Positions 8,401 to 16,918 of a stretch of 45,651 bases of DNA are shown piece after piece. Source of the DNA: Pseudomonas lundensis (GTDB lineage: Bacteria > Pseudomonadota > Gammaproteobacteria > Pseudomonadales > Pseudomonadaceae); assembly GCF_002269125.1 (NCBI RefSeq), contig NZ_NQKI01000038.1, forward strand, positions 1-45,651. Reading direction: 5' to 3'. The stretch's first letter is position 1. Every line of letters begins with the position of its first letter. A program made the position numbers and the translations under genes. The notes under the pieces are model-generated. The model ran no database searches and was not told the origin of the DNA. It saw only the letters and a list, made by a program, of their open reading frames with translations.

Positions 8401-11400
8401 CGTTTCCAGGTGTCCATCAACAACGGCGGAGCTACCCGATTATTCATGTGCACCTGACGCAATACCCCTTCGTCCGTATGACTGACCTGCAGGATCTGTT
8501 TGCCCACCGCGTCTTCAAACGACACAGGGGCGGCGCGCAAGCGGCGCAAAAGCGTCAGCCCTTGCCATTGCAAGGGATTTTCCGTGCTGGCCCGCCATGC
8601 CCCGTCATAGTTGTGCTCCAGAACCGGGGCATCGACCCCGACCTTGGAGGGGTGCTTCATTCGCCACTTAGGCCGCACCGGGTCGCGTTCGACGTGAAAC
8701 ACCGAGCCGTAAAGCGGCAGGTACTTTTTACCGTTCAGGTCGTACAGCCCCAAGCTGTCAGCCTTCAGGTCGCGGGGCAGCCGCACGTCCTGCACAAATT
8801 GACTGGCCGAGTTGTCCCACAGGCGGACTTCACCCGCCGGTTGTCGCATGGCAGACATCGCATCCCCCAGGGTCTTGCGCAGCCCCTCGGCATCTGTCGC
8901 ATGGCTCATGCCCAGAATCGTGCGCTCATGGGGCTGTAAAACCGACGCCAGCGCCAGGTAAAAGCTGTCACGGGTAGCAGGCACCGGGATGACACCGCCG
9001 TTACGATAGTCATACGCCTCGTAGACACCGTTTCCGTAATGGCGCAATTCCACCGCCGTATCGTCTGGCCCCAGAGGGATAAACGGTTTGATGTTCTGCG
9101 GGTCGCCATACTCGGTAATCGCCAGATGGCGGTCCAGTTTGTCGTTGAGCAAGCCTCTGGCAAATTCACGGGTCCATTGATCTATATCGGGGTTAAAGGC
9201 GCGGGCGTGATAAATCCCGTCGAGCGCCTGATCGATACGCAGCTTTACTTTGAGGCGATCGGCTGCCTCGGAAAACGGAATGGGCTGAAGATTGCTCTGC
9301 AGCGCTTGAGCGGGCTGACTGGCAGTGAACGGGTGCTGCGTCAGCAATTGTTCAATGCACTCAACGGACAGCGCGGGATTGAGGCCATGTAATTTGGCCA
9401 CCAGCGCCGAAGCCCTCGTCGTAAAAGGTGGGCACACGCGCGGCAGGAACTGATTGGCCGGGTTGCGGCTGGCCACCGGGTCTGAACGCTGATGGCCTTC
9501 AAGCACGGTTAACGCCTGAAATAACAAGGCGTGTTCCGTCTTGGCCAATTGGGCGATCTGTTCACGGATAGTGGCAATGCGGCTGATTTTGCCGGCTGCG
9601 GGGTTGTGCTCGCGGCCCAGCACGGAATCATCTGGCAACTGATCCACTATCAATGTGAACAGGTGCTCGGCACTGGCCGCCCCTTGCGTCACATCATCGC
9701 GGGCAACGTAACGGCCCGTGTCCAGCCGTTTGATTTGAATGGTGTGCACGTCCTGGCCGGGGCGCACGTCCGGTCCGTAAGACGTCATGTTTTCACCGTG
9801 CTGATCAAACACATTGAGCACGGTATCCGCGGGCCAGTGTGGCAACCGGGTGAGCAGGGCGAACACGGCGGGTTCGGCATGGGCGGGCATTTCTGCGCGC
9901 AAGGGCAGCACCTCGATAATGTGGTTGATCTGCTGTTCAACTCGTAACCGGCGCACCCCGTCCGCCAAAGGCCCCGGCATGGGGTGCCCCTGCCAGACGG
10001 CTTCCAGTTGCAAACGCGTGGTGGCGGTAATGCGCAGCATCAGCTCGATTTCCGGGAGCGGGACGCGCGTCGCGTCAAAGGGCAGCATGCGTTGCACCAT
10101 TTGCGCGTCACTGAGGGTATCGACATCGTCCAATACCAGCCGCCACATCTGCTTGGCCGGATCGAACTTCACCGCTGGCCGGTACGCGTGGGCATCCGCG
10201 GTATTGAGCACGTAATGCTTGCCAACCGGGTCGTAGACGATTTCGGCAGCGCGGTGCAGGTCGCCCTCGTAGACCTTGACGTACAGCCTGTCGTTGATCT
10301 CGTAAATCCCTTCAATTGTGGGCGTCAGGCTATCCAGCGTACTGGCTTGCACCTGCGTATAGGGCTCCAGACCGGGGCGCCACAGTTCAGTTTTGCCGTC
10401 AGCAAACGTGACTTTTCGCGGTTCCCCTAACTGTTGCCACAACGTATTCATGCGCTGGCGATGAAGGTTACCGCCCAGTCCGATCAGCCATCCGCTAAGT
10501 AACAGATCAGCCGTGTCGGCCAAAGCACTGGCGAATTCGCTGGATTCTCCTTGGCTCGCGTCGATCACACCTTTGACGACGCTGTAGCCAAGCGAGCCAA
10601 ACACCACCCCTTGCATCACCCGATTCAGCCCTGTCACCCCGCCTGGCACCGGGGTCGTCAGCAAGCTCAATACTTCTTGGCCTATAGCCAGCATGGCCTC
10701 CTTCAGCGCCTGCCAATCGGCCTCGGAGCGAGTGGTAGCCAGCAGGTTGAGGTTGGTGGTGTAACGGTTGACCTGATACCGGCTCAACACCTCGACCAGC
10801 TTCTGGCGGGGATACGCCACCGGCTCAACGTCAAAGACCAGGGAGTCCAGCGTGGGCTCCGGGAACGCTAAATGGAAACCGTCATATAACGCCCCGGCTA
10901 ACCAGCTCAAGTCCGCAGGACGAGGTTCATCACTCAACAGCTTCTGAAAGCTGCCCAAGGCAGGCAACGGCAGTTGGCCGGCGAACCACCCGAGGTTCTT
11001 TGCCTTATGGCTTTGTTTGAGTTGCTGCCGAAAATGCGCTTTGAAATCGGTCCCTGACGGATGGTAGAGCAGCGCCCCGCCCGGCCGGTTCGGGAAATAG
11101 CTGTACACGCCGGTTTCGCCTTCGAAATGCAACACCAGCAGGGGCATGGTCATGCGATGTTCAAACAGCCCTCGTGCCGAGCGCGCCATGGAAACCGGGT
11201 GAATTTCACACGCTATTTCATCATTGAACACGTTGAGCAACCGGTGGTAAGCCACGCGTGTGACCCCACTGACCGCCATATTTCGATAGGCCTCGAGCAC
11301 CTCAAACTCAAAACGGGCCCTGACACTTTGAACCAACAACGTATTCAATACGCCTTCAGGCCCCGCAGCGTCTAAAAGGCTGTGGGCTAATGCCGAGCCC

Positions 11401-12008
11401 ATGTCGAGGTTACGCACAATGGCGATAAAGCCCCTGACATCCATGGCCTTGCGGGCGGGTCCATAACGGATAAAGCTGGCCTCGACGAAGCTGAACGGCT
11501 TGAGAAAGATCGAGTCGGTAGTGAAACCGAAATTGGCACAAGCGGCTTCCCACAACGTCATTGAACGCACGTGTTCAACGAACTTGGACTCGTCCAGGGC
11601 ACGGCGCCACCTGCGCGGGTTCTCCAGCTGTTTCGGCGCGGGTTCAAGCCACTCACTCAGCAGGTCCAGGGGGGTGCGGCCTTCTTTGGTTTCCAGGTAG
11701 CGGGTGTAGATTCTGGCCTGTTCCGGGTCGACATCATCACCGGTCAGGGTTTTCAGTGCGTCTTTCAACCGGGCCATCTGAGCGGATTTGAACGCCTCCC
11801 TGAAGCGGGCATTTTCGGTTTCGGCAGCCTTGATCGATGCTTGGGCCTCACGCTGCAAGGCGATGTAGTGTTTGATCTGCGCCTTGTCGAACCCGGCGAA
11901 GTGGGTCTGCATGTTAGCCGCCATAAAGGCCAGCGCTTGCTGCTGCGCCCATTGCTTGCCCGACAGCAATGTGGGTGCGCGCTCAGGCACTTTCGAGAAA
12001 AAACGCAT
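5451..12008 (-). CDS. Giant LRR protein with C-terminal NEL-type E3 ubiquitin ligase domain
   Basis: A 2185-residue protein with no signal peptide. The first ~1600 residues resemble the Pseudomonas dermonecrotic-toxin/DUF6543 type of large effector and contain three related segments of form L-LPGWP-x(4)-L-V-D-x-G-YG at about 716-745, 1232-1261 and 1421-1451. Leucine-rich repeats follow (about 1672-1835, e.g. LTKLNLSGNRIELTPESV). The end, about 1890-2170, looks like a NEL domain as in IpaH/SspH: Cys1980 in the C-A-D motif (EVTCADGVMVIFGNLEV) fits the catalytic CxD. NEL enzymes ubiquitinate host proteins after delivery into eukaryotic cells. Start: ATG at 12008 (MRFFSKVP); a TTG 45 bases upstream is also open. 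It stands alone, with no chaperone or secretion gene beside it, so its delivery route is unknown. Confidence 0.85.
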   Translation of the reverse strand: MRFFSKVPERAPTLLSGKQWAQQQALAFMAANMQTHFAGFDKAQIKHYIALQREAQASIKAAETENARFREAFKSAQMARLKDALKTLTGDDVDPEQARIYTRYLETKEGRTPLDLLSEWLEPAPKQLENPRRWRRALDESKFVEHVRSMTLWEAACANFGFTTDSIFLKPFSFVEASFIRYGPARKAMDVRGFIAIVRNLDMGSALAHSLLDAAGPEGVLNTLLVQSVRARFEFEVLEAYRNMAVSGVTRVAYHRLLNVFNDEIACEIHPVSMARSARGLFEHRMTMPLLVLHFEGETGVYSYFPNRPGGALLYHPSGTDFKAHFRQQLKQSHKAKNLGWFAGQLPLPALGSFQKLLSDEPRPADLSWLAGALYDGFHLAFPEPTLDSLVFDVEPVAYPRQKLVEVLSRYQVNRYTTNLNLLATTRSEADWQALKEAMLAIGQEVLSLLTTPVPGGVTGLNRVMQGVVFGSLGYSVVKGVIDASQGESSEFASALADTADLLLSGWLIGLGGNLHRQRMNTLWQQLGEPRKVTFADGKTELWRPGLEPYTQVQASTLDSLTPTIEGIYEINDRLYVKVYEGDLHRAAEIVYDPVGKHYVLNTADAHAYRPAVKFDPAKQMWRLVLDDVDTLSDAQMVQRMLPFDATRVPLPEIELMLRITATTRLQLEAVWQGHPMPGPLADGVRRLRVEQQINHIIEVLPLRAEMPAHAEPAVFALLTRLPHWPADTVLNVFDQHGENMTSYGPDVRPGQDVHTIQIKRLDTGRYVARDDVTQGAASAEHLFTLIVDQLPDDSVLGREHNPAAGKISRIATIREQIAQLAKTEHALLFQALTVLEGHQRSDPVASRNPANQFLPRVCPPFTTRASALVAKLHGLNPALSVECIEQLLTQHPFTASQPAQALQSNLQPIPFSEAADRLKVKLRIDQALDGIYHARAFNPDIDQWTREFARGLLNDKLDRHLAITEYGDPQNIKPFIPLGPDDTAVELRHYGNGVYEAYDYRNGGVIPVPATRDSFYLALASVLQPHERTILGMSHATDAEGLRKTLGDAMSAMRQPAGEVRLWDNSASQFVQDVRLPRDLKADSLGLYDLNGKKYLPLYGSVFHVERDPVRPKWRMKHPSKVGVDAPVLEHNYDGAWRASTENPLQWQGLTLLRRLRAAPVSFEDAVGKQILQVSHTDEGVLRQVHMNNRVAPPLLMDTWKRFEIEAEIQRFVNSMQEHYSLRTARADIQLLLLQSLPGWPRDKVLQVVDAQGNTLAEYGADLSSELPRVRLSREEASNGSLLRALLMRLDRSQTQQLLGEYDPIIEQRMLALAKKIGAHAQARMPELFKSLYEKEEKSADPHVHVLHKGADQLPLSVIKHLLSHATGHEKTEYLDKGDIAPRLSEHMLASAREVRLTRAYEGLYLEATATPDSEKLTLHMLQALPGWPANVAIEVRSQTVDGERLDSIGTAEPGRYRLLVKEEHGYRAYSPEGQPLNSVPETGNNLLSSILHVLSDEERSALGLEGVHDNRTLAAKISERAFAHRASVKTLLGLDTDKPWMEPAIKVDASFMAYPVYPPSGQGAHSNDLIRKTVLLYPRLSGEEINGFLNGLGENEAARHRELERLRVEYQTTREQLEAWAAQSVVAQGADHAVPNPERRDIMQRILSAWRKETDRAYSDDGQFLGYSLDLSNLPVGDLPALSGDFSHVGALSMDGMRLFNGSNEFLSRFTGLRWLSMANNLLRTLPAAALDLTGLTKLNLSGNRIELTPESVQKLSALTSLRVLNLNFNLIGQSALPLPGFAPVPDVTHMRELRQLHLRGNQMMVWPTGLLGLTNIETVRLDFNMITVIPQAVFDVPDASPVNRNTHLHGNPLNGETRERMAEYQRRSGLNFGVLLRRRPVEVRDDPVQDVAAWLSRDLPRSERTRRTRQWNLLQREGRVAEDFFRLIRDMTGSKDYMTSSTRQQIQDRVWEMIDLMLESTALRRDVFNEINMEVTCADGVMVIFGNLEVLTRVHKVERTSNEQTIAANLLKLAKGMFRMRQVDQLANQDIRERYQAGGHPDDAEIQLFYRVHLAEELDLPTQTRGMHHEQIAGVTPSKLDDAKHYILSLEATPALQYSITREKFWRRFLKRQYAQRFTAIRDEYDKKCDALSSQSERLGEQEYIRLGEAAAEHKQAREALFDELTRFEQAAANRELESTTF

Positions 12009-12149
12009 GTCTGGTATTTCCGTGAATGAAAAGCGCACCCTAAACAGGATCAAAGCGTGGCATGCGGTAGTTATTTAATGCCGCGCAGGCGCTGACGAAT
12101 GCAACCACGCGTGGGTATTACCCCGGCCGGACATAGACCTGCGTCATGC

Positions 12150-12169
12150 TTTGTGCGCCTTTGCACAAA
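12150..12169. promoter_or_regulatory. Dyad TTTGTGC-N6-GCACAAA before mifS
   Basis: A perfect 7-bp inverted repeat with a 6-base spacer in the divergent intergenic region (12009-12235) between the giant LRR gene and the sensor kinase. It has the size of a repressor or activator operator and lies about 70 bp before the kinase start. The bound protein is unknown. Confidence 0.35.
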
Positions 12170-12235
12170 CGCCATTACTGACCCGACAGCCCCGCATGCT
12201 ATGGTTTGCGCCCCATAATCGAGCGTATTGCCACT

Positions 12236-13990
12236 ATGCCCGTGACGTCCCGTTATCTGCGTTTGGCGCTGTATACCGTATTGATTCTGGCCGGGGCGGT
12301 GGTTGCCGGCGGCTGGGCCATGCAGCAGGCCAGGCAACATGCATTGGAAGAAAGCGCCCGGCGCGGGCCCGAGCAACTGAGCTTGTATGCCAATTCGCTG
12401 CACACCCTGATCGAACGTTACCGCGCCCTGCCCGCCGTGCTGGCGCAAGACCCGGAGCTGATTGCCGCGCTGGCAGGGCACGTCACCCCAGACGTGCAAG
12501 ACCTGCTCAATCGCAAGCTGGAACGCATCAACGGTGCCGCGCAATCGTCCACGCTGGAACTGCTCGACAGCACCGGGCTGGCGGTGGCTGCCAGCAACTG
12601 GAACACATCCAACAGTTACGTGGGCCATAACTACGGATTCCGCCCCTATTTCAGCCAGACCCGCAGTCAGGGTACCGGCCGGTTTTATGCCGTGGGCGTG
12701 ACCAGCGGAATCCCGGGCTACTTTTTGTCCAGCGCCGTCACGGATGCCGACGGACGCTTTCTGGGCGCCATTGTGGTCAAACTTGAGTTTCCCGAACTGG
12801 AGCGCGAATGGAGCCAGGGCAACGACACCCTGCTGGTCAGCGATGCACGAGGCATCGTGTTTATCGCCAATCAACCCGGCTGGCGTTATCGCCACCTGCG
12901 CACGCTCAATGACAGTGACCGTGACAGCATCACCGTGACCCGACAGTACGATAAACAGCCCCTGACCCTGATGCCGACCCGCACCCTGCGCAGCTTTGAA
13001 GACAACAGCTTCTTGACCCGCGTGGAAGGTCCCGACGGCCCGGCTGATTATCTGTGGGGGACATTGCCTCTGAAAGCCGAAGGCTGGACCCTGCATTTGT
13101 TACGCAAACCACCCACCGCCACTGACGACGAACGCAATGCAGCACTGGCGGCCGTCGGCTTATGGCTGACGCTGGTGTTTCTGGGGTTGTTCCTGTTCCA
13201 GCGCTGGCGCATTGGCCGTTTGCGCCAACGCAATCGTGAAGAACTTGAGCAACTGGTCGAAGCCCGCACGCGGGACTTGCGCACCGCCCAAGATGGCCTG
13301 GTGCAGTCGGCCAAACTCGCGGCGCTGGGGCAAATGTCGGCGGCGCTGGCCCATGAGATCAATCAACCGCTTACTGCCCAGCGCATGCAGTTGGCGACCT
13401 TGCGTCTTTTGCTCGACCATGGCCGCATCGAAGACGCGTATAAAGCCCTTACGCCTCTGGAGCACATGCTGACACGCATGGCTGCGCTCACCGGGCACCT
13501 TAAAACCTACGCCCGACAAAGCCCCAGCGGCCTGCGCGAGCGCCTGGATCTGGCCAGCGTGGTGGATCAGGCTTTGCAGTTGGTGGAGCCGCGTCTGAAA
13601 GACGAAGGGGTTGAGCTGCAGACCCGGCTGAGTCGTCCGGCCTGGGTGCGCGGCGATGCAATTCGTCTGGAGCAGGTCATGATCAACCTGCTGCGCAATG
13701 CGCTGGACGCCATGCGCGACAAACCGCGCAAGCACCTGGAGATCCGTATCGAAGCCGATCAGCAGTTATGGCATTTAACCGTCAGCGACAGCGGTGGCGG
13801 GATCGATGACGAACATCTGGGTAAAATTTTCGACCCTTTTTTCACCACTAAACCCGTGGGCGACGGTTTGGGGTTGGGGCTGGCAGTGTCATACGCAATC
13901 GTTCACGAACTCGGCGGTCGACTGACAGCGTGTAACCACGCCGATGGCGCACTGTTCACACTGACGTTGCCCATCGCACAGGACACTTGA
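12236..13990 (+). CDS. mifS: Dicarboxylate sensor histidine kinase, MifS/DctB family
   Basis: 584 residues. N-terminal membrane helix (about 11-27), a large periplasmic double-Cache-like domain (about 30-295; NYGFRPYFSQ, GIPGYFLSSAVTDADGRFLG), second helix (about 301-321), a coiled-coil linker, HisKA with His373 (LAALGQMSAALAHEINQPLT), then the ATPase domain (NLLRNALDAM; SDSGGGIDDEHLGKIFDPFF; GLGLGLAVSYAIV). These kinases sense C4/C5-dicarboxylates. Length and linkage to a 444-residue regulator and a KgtP-like carrier fit MifS (alpha-ketoglutarate) better than DctB, but the ligand is inferred. ATG at 12236 is chosen over a TTG 30 bases upstream. The regulator begins three bases after the stop. 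Confidence 0.75.
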   Translation: MPVTSRYLRLALYTVLILAGAVVAGGWAMQQARQHALEESARRGPEQLSLYANSLHTLIERYRALPAVLAQDPELIAALAGHVTPDVQDLLNRKLERINGAAQSSTLELLDSTGLAVAASNWNTSNSYVGHNYGFRPYFSQTRSQGTGRFYAVGVTSGIPGYFLSSAVTDADGRFLGAIVVKLEFPELEREWSQGNDTLLVSDARGIVFIANQPGWRYRHLRTLNDSDRDSITVTRQYDKQPLTLMPTRTLRSFEDNSFLTRVEGPDGPADYLWGTLPLKAEGWTLHLLRKPPTATDDERNAALAAVGLWLTLVFLGLFLFQRWRIGRLRQRNREELEQLVEARTRDLRTAQDGLVQSAKLAALGQMSAALAHEINQPLTAQRMQLATLRLLLDHGRIEDAYKALTPLEHMLTRMAALTGHLKTYARQSPSGLRERLDLASVVDQALQLVEPRLKDEGVELQTRLSRPAWVRGDAIRLEQVMINLLRNALDAMRDKPRKHLEIRIEADQQLWHLTVSDSGGGIDDEHLGKIFDPFFTTKPVGDGLGLGLAVSYAIVHELGGRLTACNHADGALFTLTLPIAQDT

Positions 13991-13993
13991 GAC

Positions 13994-15328
13994 ATGCTTG
14001 ATTCGGTCATCGTGGTCGATGATGAGGCCAGTATTCGAACCGCAGTTGAGCAATGGCTGAGCCTCAGCGGCTTTGACGTGCAACTCTACAGTTGTGCCGA
14101 AGATTGCCTGCATCACTTGCCCGCGCAGTTTGCCGGGGTAATTGTGAGCGACGTGCGCATGCCCGGCATGGGAGGGCTGGCCCTGCTCAAACGCTTGCAA
14201 CAACTGGATGCCGACTTGCCGGTGATCCTGCTGACCGGGCATGGCGATGTGCCCATGGCGGTCGAGGCCATGCGTGAAGGCGCGTATGACTTCCTCGAAA
14301 AACCATTTAGCCCCGAAGCCCTGCTCAGCAGCTTGCGCCGCGCGCTGGAGAAACGTCGTCTGGTACTGGAAAACCGCCGCCTGCATGAACAGGTCGATGT
14401 GCGCGAACAGCTCGACCGCCGTTTGCTGGGCGTGTCCCGCAGCCTGCAGACCTTGCGCAGGCAGGTGATGGAGTTGGCGCCGTTGCCGGTCAACGTCCTG
14501 ATCCGCGGCGAAACCGGCAGCGGTAAAGAGCTAGTGGCCCGCTGCCTGCACGATTGCGGGCCGCGTGCCGCCCAGCCCTTTGTGGCACTCAACTGTGCAG
14601 CCATCCCCGAGCAACTGTTCGAAGCCGAACTGTTTGGCCACGAAAGCGGCGCTTTTACCGGCGCCCAGGGCAAACGCATCGGCAAGCTGGAATACGCCGA
14701 CGGCGGCACGTTGTTCCTCGATGAAATCGAAAGCATGCCACTGGCCCAACAAGCGAAACTGCTGCGGGTGTTGCAAGAGCAAAAACTTGAACGCCTGGGC
14801 TCCAACCAAAGCATTGAGGTGGATTTACGGATCATCGCTGCCACCAAACCCGACCTGCTCGAAGAAGCTCGGGCCGGACGCTTTCGCGAAGATTTGGCTT
14901 ACCGCCTGACCGTGGCCGAGTTGCGGCTGCCGCCCTTGCGCGAACGCCGCGAAGACATTCCCTTGTTGTATGCGTTTTTCTCCCACAGTGCAGGCGAGCG
15001 CCTGGGCCGCAGCGTGCAACCCCTCAGTGGCGCGCAGTTAACCTGCTTGCTCAGCCACGACTGGCCGGGGAACGTGCGCGAGCTGGCCAACGTAGCGGAA
15101 CGGCGGGTATTGGGGCTGGGCGAACCGCAATGGGATGCCCCCGATATCGGCCACTCGTTAGTGGCCCAACAGGAAGCCTTTGAAGCGCAATGCCTGCGCG
15201 CCGCGCTGAGTCGACACAAAGGCGATATCAAAGCGGTGATGGCCGAGTTGCAACTGCCGCGTCGCACCCTGAACGAAAAAATGCAGCGTCATGGGCTGGT
15301 GCGCGAAGCATTCTTAAACACCGACTAA
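13994..15328 (+). CDS. mifR: Sigma54-dependent response regulator, MifR/DctD family
   Basis: 444 residues, three domains. Receiver with phosphoacceptor Asp53 (VIVSDVRMPGMGG); AAA+ domain with Walker A GETGSGKE (172-179), the sigma54-contacting GAFTGA loop (219-224), Walker B GTLFLDEIE and arginine-finger region FREDLAYRL; and a C-terminal Fis-type helix-turn-helix (HKGDIKAVMAELQLPRRTLN). It would bind enhancer dyads and drive open-complex formation by RpoN. It is cotranscribed with the sensor and directly precedes a transporter that has its own sigma54 promoter and paired dyads, the natural target. MifR is known to control alpha-ketoglutarate uptake in P. aeruginosa; DctD controls C4-dicarboxylate uptake. 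Confidence 0.8.
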   Translation: MLDSVIVVDDEASIRTAVEQWLSLSGFDVQLYSCAEDCLHHLPAQFAGVIVSDVRMPGMGGLALLKRLQQLDADLPVILLTGHGDVPMAVEAMREGAYDFLEKPFSPEALLSSLRRALEKRRLVLENRRLHEQVDVREQLDRRLLGVSRSLQTLRRQVMELAPLPVNVLIRGETGSGKELVARCLHDCGPRAAQPFVALNCAAIPEQLFEAELFGHESGAFTGAQGKRIGKLEYADGGTLFLDEIESMPLAQQAKLLRVLQEQKLERLGSNQSIEVDLRIIAATKPDLLEEARAGRFREDLAYRLTVAELRLPPLRERREDIPLLYAFFSHSAGERLGRSVQPLSGAQLTCLLSHDWPGNVRELANVAERRVLGLGEPQWDAPDIGHSLVAQQEAFEAQCLRAALSRHKGDIKAVMAELQLPRRTLNEKMQRHGLVREAFLNTD

Positions 15329-15372
15329 CCCGCTGCACATGCTTCGAACAGCGCGGCGCCAAGGCGTCCACC

Positions 15373-15424
15373 GATAGGCGGATTTCCGCTTATCACGTTT
15401 GGGTTTTGAGCGAGATTCCGCTCA
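15373..15424. promoter_or_regulatory. Paired enhancer-like dyads before pcaT
   Basis: 15373-15394 is a 22-bp near-perfect palindrome with ten-base arms GATAGGCGGA and TCCGCTTATC around TT (one mismatch). 15407-15424 is TGAGCG-N6-CGCTCA with a related core. Centres are 32 bp apart, three helical turns on the same face, and lie about 50 and 83 bp upstream of a sigma54 promoter. The core GGCGGATTTCCGC recurs before dctA. Best read as binding sites for the adjacent MifR-like protein. Confidence 0.65.
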
Positions 15425-15465
15425 CCCGCTTGGGTTTCGCCCTTGTAAACCGGGTCTTTACATCT

Positions 15466-15481
15466 TGGCACAACTCCTGCT
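15466..15481 (+). promoter_or_regulatory. Sigma54 (-24/-12) promoter of pcaT
   Basis: TGGCACAACTCCTGCT: TGGCAC block, then GC exactly ten bases after the GG. Located about 64 bp before the transporter ATG and downstream of the two dyads. Confidence 0.8.
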
Positions 15482-15544
15482 ACGTCCCGGTAAGCACGCG
15501 TTTTGACGCGCTATAACAAAACCAAAAAAAGAAGGATCCAGTTA

Positions 15545-16867
15545 ATGGATAACTCCAGCACCTTGCCTGCCGGGTCGGTTCCTGCGACCCCGAAAGAAAA
15601 GACCACCTCCAGCCGTATCAAATCCATTTTCAGCGGTTCCGTCGGCAACATGGTCGAGTGGTACGACTGGTACGTGTACGCCGCCTTTTCGCTGTACTTC
15701 GCCAAGGCGTTTTTCCCGAAAGGTGACACCACCGCTCAATTGCTCAACACCGCCGCGATTTTTGCCGTGGGCTTCCTGATGCGCCCGATCGGCGGCTGGC
15801 TGATGGGCCTGTACGCGGACCGCAAAGGCCGTAAAGCCGCGTTGATGGCCTCGGTGCTGCTGATGTGTTTCGGCTCGCTGATCATCGCCCTGTCCCCGGG
15901 TTATGAAACCATTGGCGTCGGCGCGCCGATCCTGCTGGTGTTCGCCCGCTTGCTGCAAGGGTTGTCGGTGGGTGGTGAATACGGCACCTCGGCCACTTAC
16001 CTCAGCGAGATGGCCACCAAGGAACGTCGCGGCTTCTTCTCCAGCTTCCAGTACGTGACCCTGATCTCGGGCCAGCTCATCGCGCTGGGCGTTTTGATCG
16101 TGCTGCAACAAACCCTGACTGAAGAGCAACTGTACAGCTGGGGCTGGCGCATCCCGTTCGTGATCGGCGCTCTGTGTGCGGTGGTTGCGTTGTTCTTGCG
16201 TCGCGGCATGGAAGAGACCGAGTCGTTCAACAAGGTCAAGGTCAAGCCCAAAGAAAGCGCCATGCGCACCTTGCTGCGTCACCCAAAAGAGCTGATGACC
16301 GTGGTTGGCCTGACCATGGGCGGCACACTGGCGTTCTACACCTACACCACGTACATGCAGAAATACCTGGTGAACACGGTGGGCATGAGCATCTCCGACT
16401 CCACCACTATTTCAGCCGCTACGCTGTTCCTGTTCATGTGCCTGCAACCACTGGTAGGCGGGCTCTCGGATAAAGTCGGGCGCCGTCCGATCCTGATCGC
16501 ATTCGGTGTATTGGGCACCCTGTTTACTGTGCCGATCCTGACCACGCTGCACACCATCACCACCTGGTGGGGCGCGTTCTTCCTGATCATGGCCGCGCTG
16601 ATCATCGTCAGTGGCTACACCTCGATCAACGCCGTGGTGAAAGCGGAACTGTTCCCGACTGAAATTCGCGCATTAGGCGTCGGCCTGCCGTACGCACTGA
16701 CCGTGTCGATCTTCGGCGGCACCGCTGAATACATCGCGCTGTGGTTCAAAAGCGCGGGCATGGAGACCGGCTATTACTGGTACGTCACCGCCTGTATCGC
16801 TTGCTCGCTGTTCGTTTACGCCACCATGAAAGACACGCGTAAACACTCGCGGATCGAGACCGACTAA
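15545..16867 (+). CDS. pcaT: Alpha-ketoglutarate/dicarboxylate MFS permease (PcaT/KgtP family)
   Basis: 440 residues, twelve-helix major facilitator of the metabolite:H+ symporter group. Signatures: SGSVGNMVEWYDWYVYAAFS at the first helix, the loop 2-3 motif GLYADRKGRKAALMAS, and its half-repeat GLSDKVGRRPILIA; RLLQGLSVGGEYGTSATYL in helix 4. Closest in character to KgtP and to P. aeruginosa PcaT, which import alpha-ketoglutarate. Start at ATG 15545 (MDNSSTLP) behind AAGGATCC; an upstream TTG is open but has no ribosome site. Its sigma54 promoter, dyads and the sensor-regulator pair just upstream indicate substrate-induced expression. A GC-rich hairpin follows the stop. Confidence 0.85.
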   Translation: MDNSSTLPAGSVPATPKEKTTSSRIKSIFSGSVGNMVEWYDWYVYAAFSLYFAKAFFPKGDTTAQLLNTAAIFAVGFLMRPIGGWLMGLYADRKGRKAALMASVLLMCFGSLIIALSPGYETIGVGAPILLVFARLLQGLSVGGEYGTSATYLSEMATKERRGFFSSFQYVTLISGQLIALGVLIVLQQTLTEEQLYSWGWRIPFVIGALCAVVALFLRRGMEETESFNKVKVKPKESAMRTLLRHPKELMTVVGLTMGGTLAFYTYTTYMQKYLVNTVGMSISDSTTISAATLFLFMCLQPLVGGLSDKVGRRPILIAFGVLGTLFTVPILTTLHTITTWWGAFFLIMAALIIVSGYTSINAVVKAELFPTEIRALGVGLPYALTVSIFGGTAEYIALWFKSAGMETGYYWYVTACIACSLFVYATMKDTRKHSRIETD

Positions 16868-16876
16868 AAGCTGTTC

Positions 16877-16910
16877 CCCCTTGCAGGCGCACGTGCGCGC
16901 CTGCAAGGGG
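16877..16910. terminator. Hairpin between convergent genes
   Basis: CCCCTTGCAGGCGC, loop ACGTGC, GCGCCTGCAAGGGG: a perfect 14-bp stem in the 51-bp gap between the convergent transporter and membrane-protein genes. It lacks a T run on either strand, so it is a poor intrinsic terminator by rule but is well placed to end or protect both transcripts. Confidence 0.6.
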
Positions 16911-16918
16911 AGTTCAGG

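Noticed and set aside
12071..13096. 341-codon minus-strand frame opposite mifS
   Set aside because: No recognisable motif; mifS on the other strand has complete kinase signatures.
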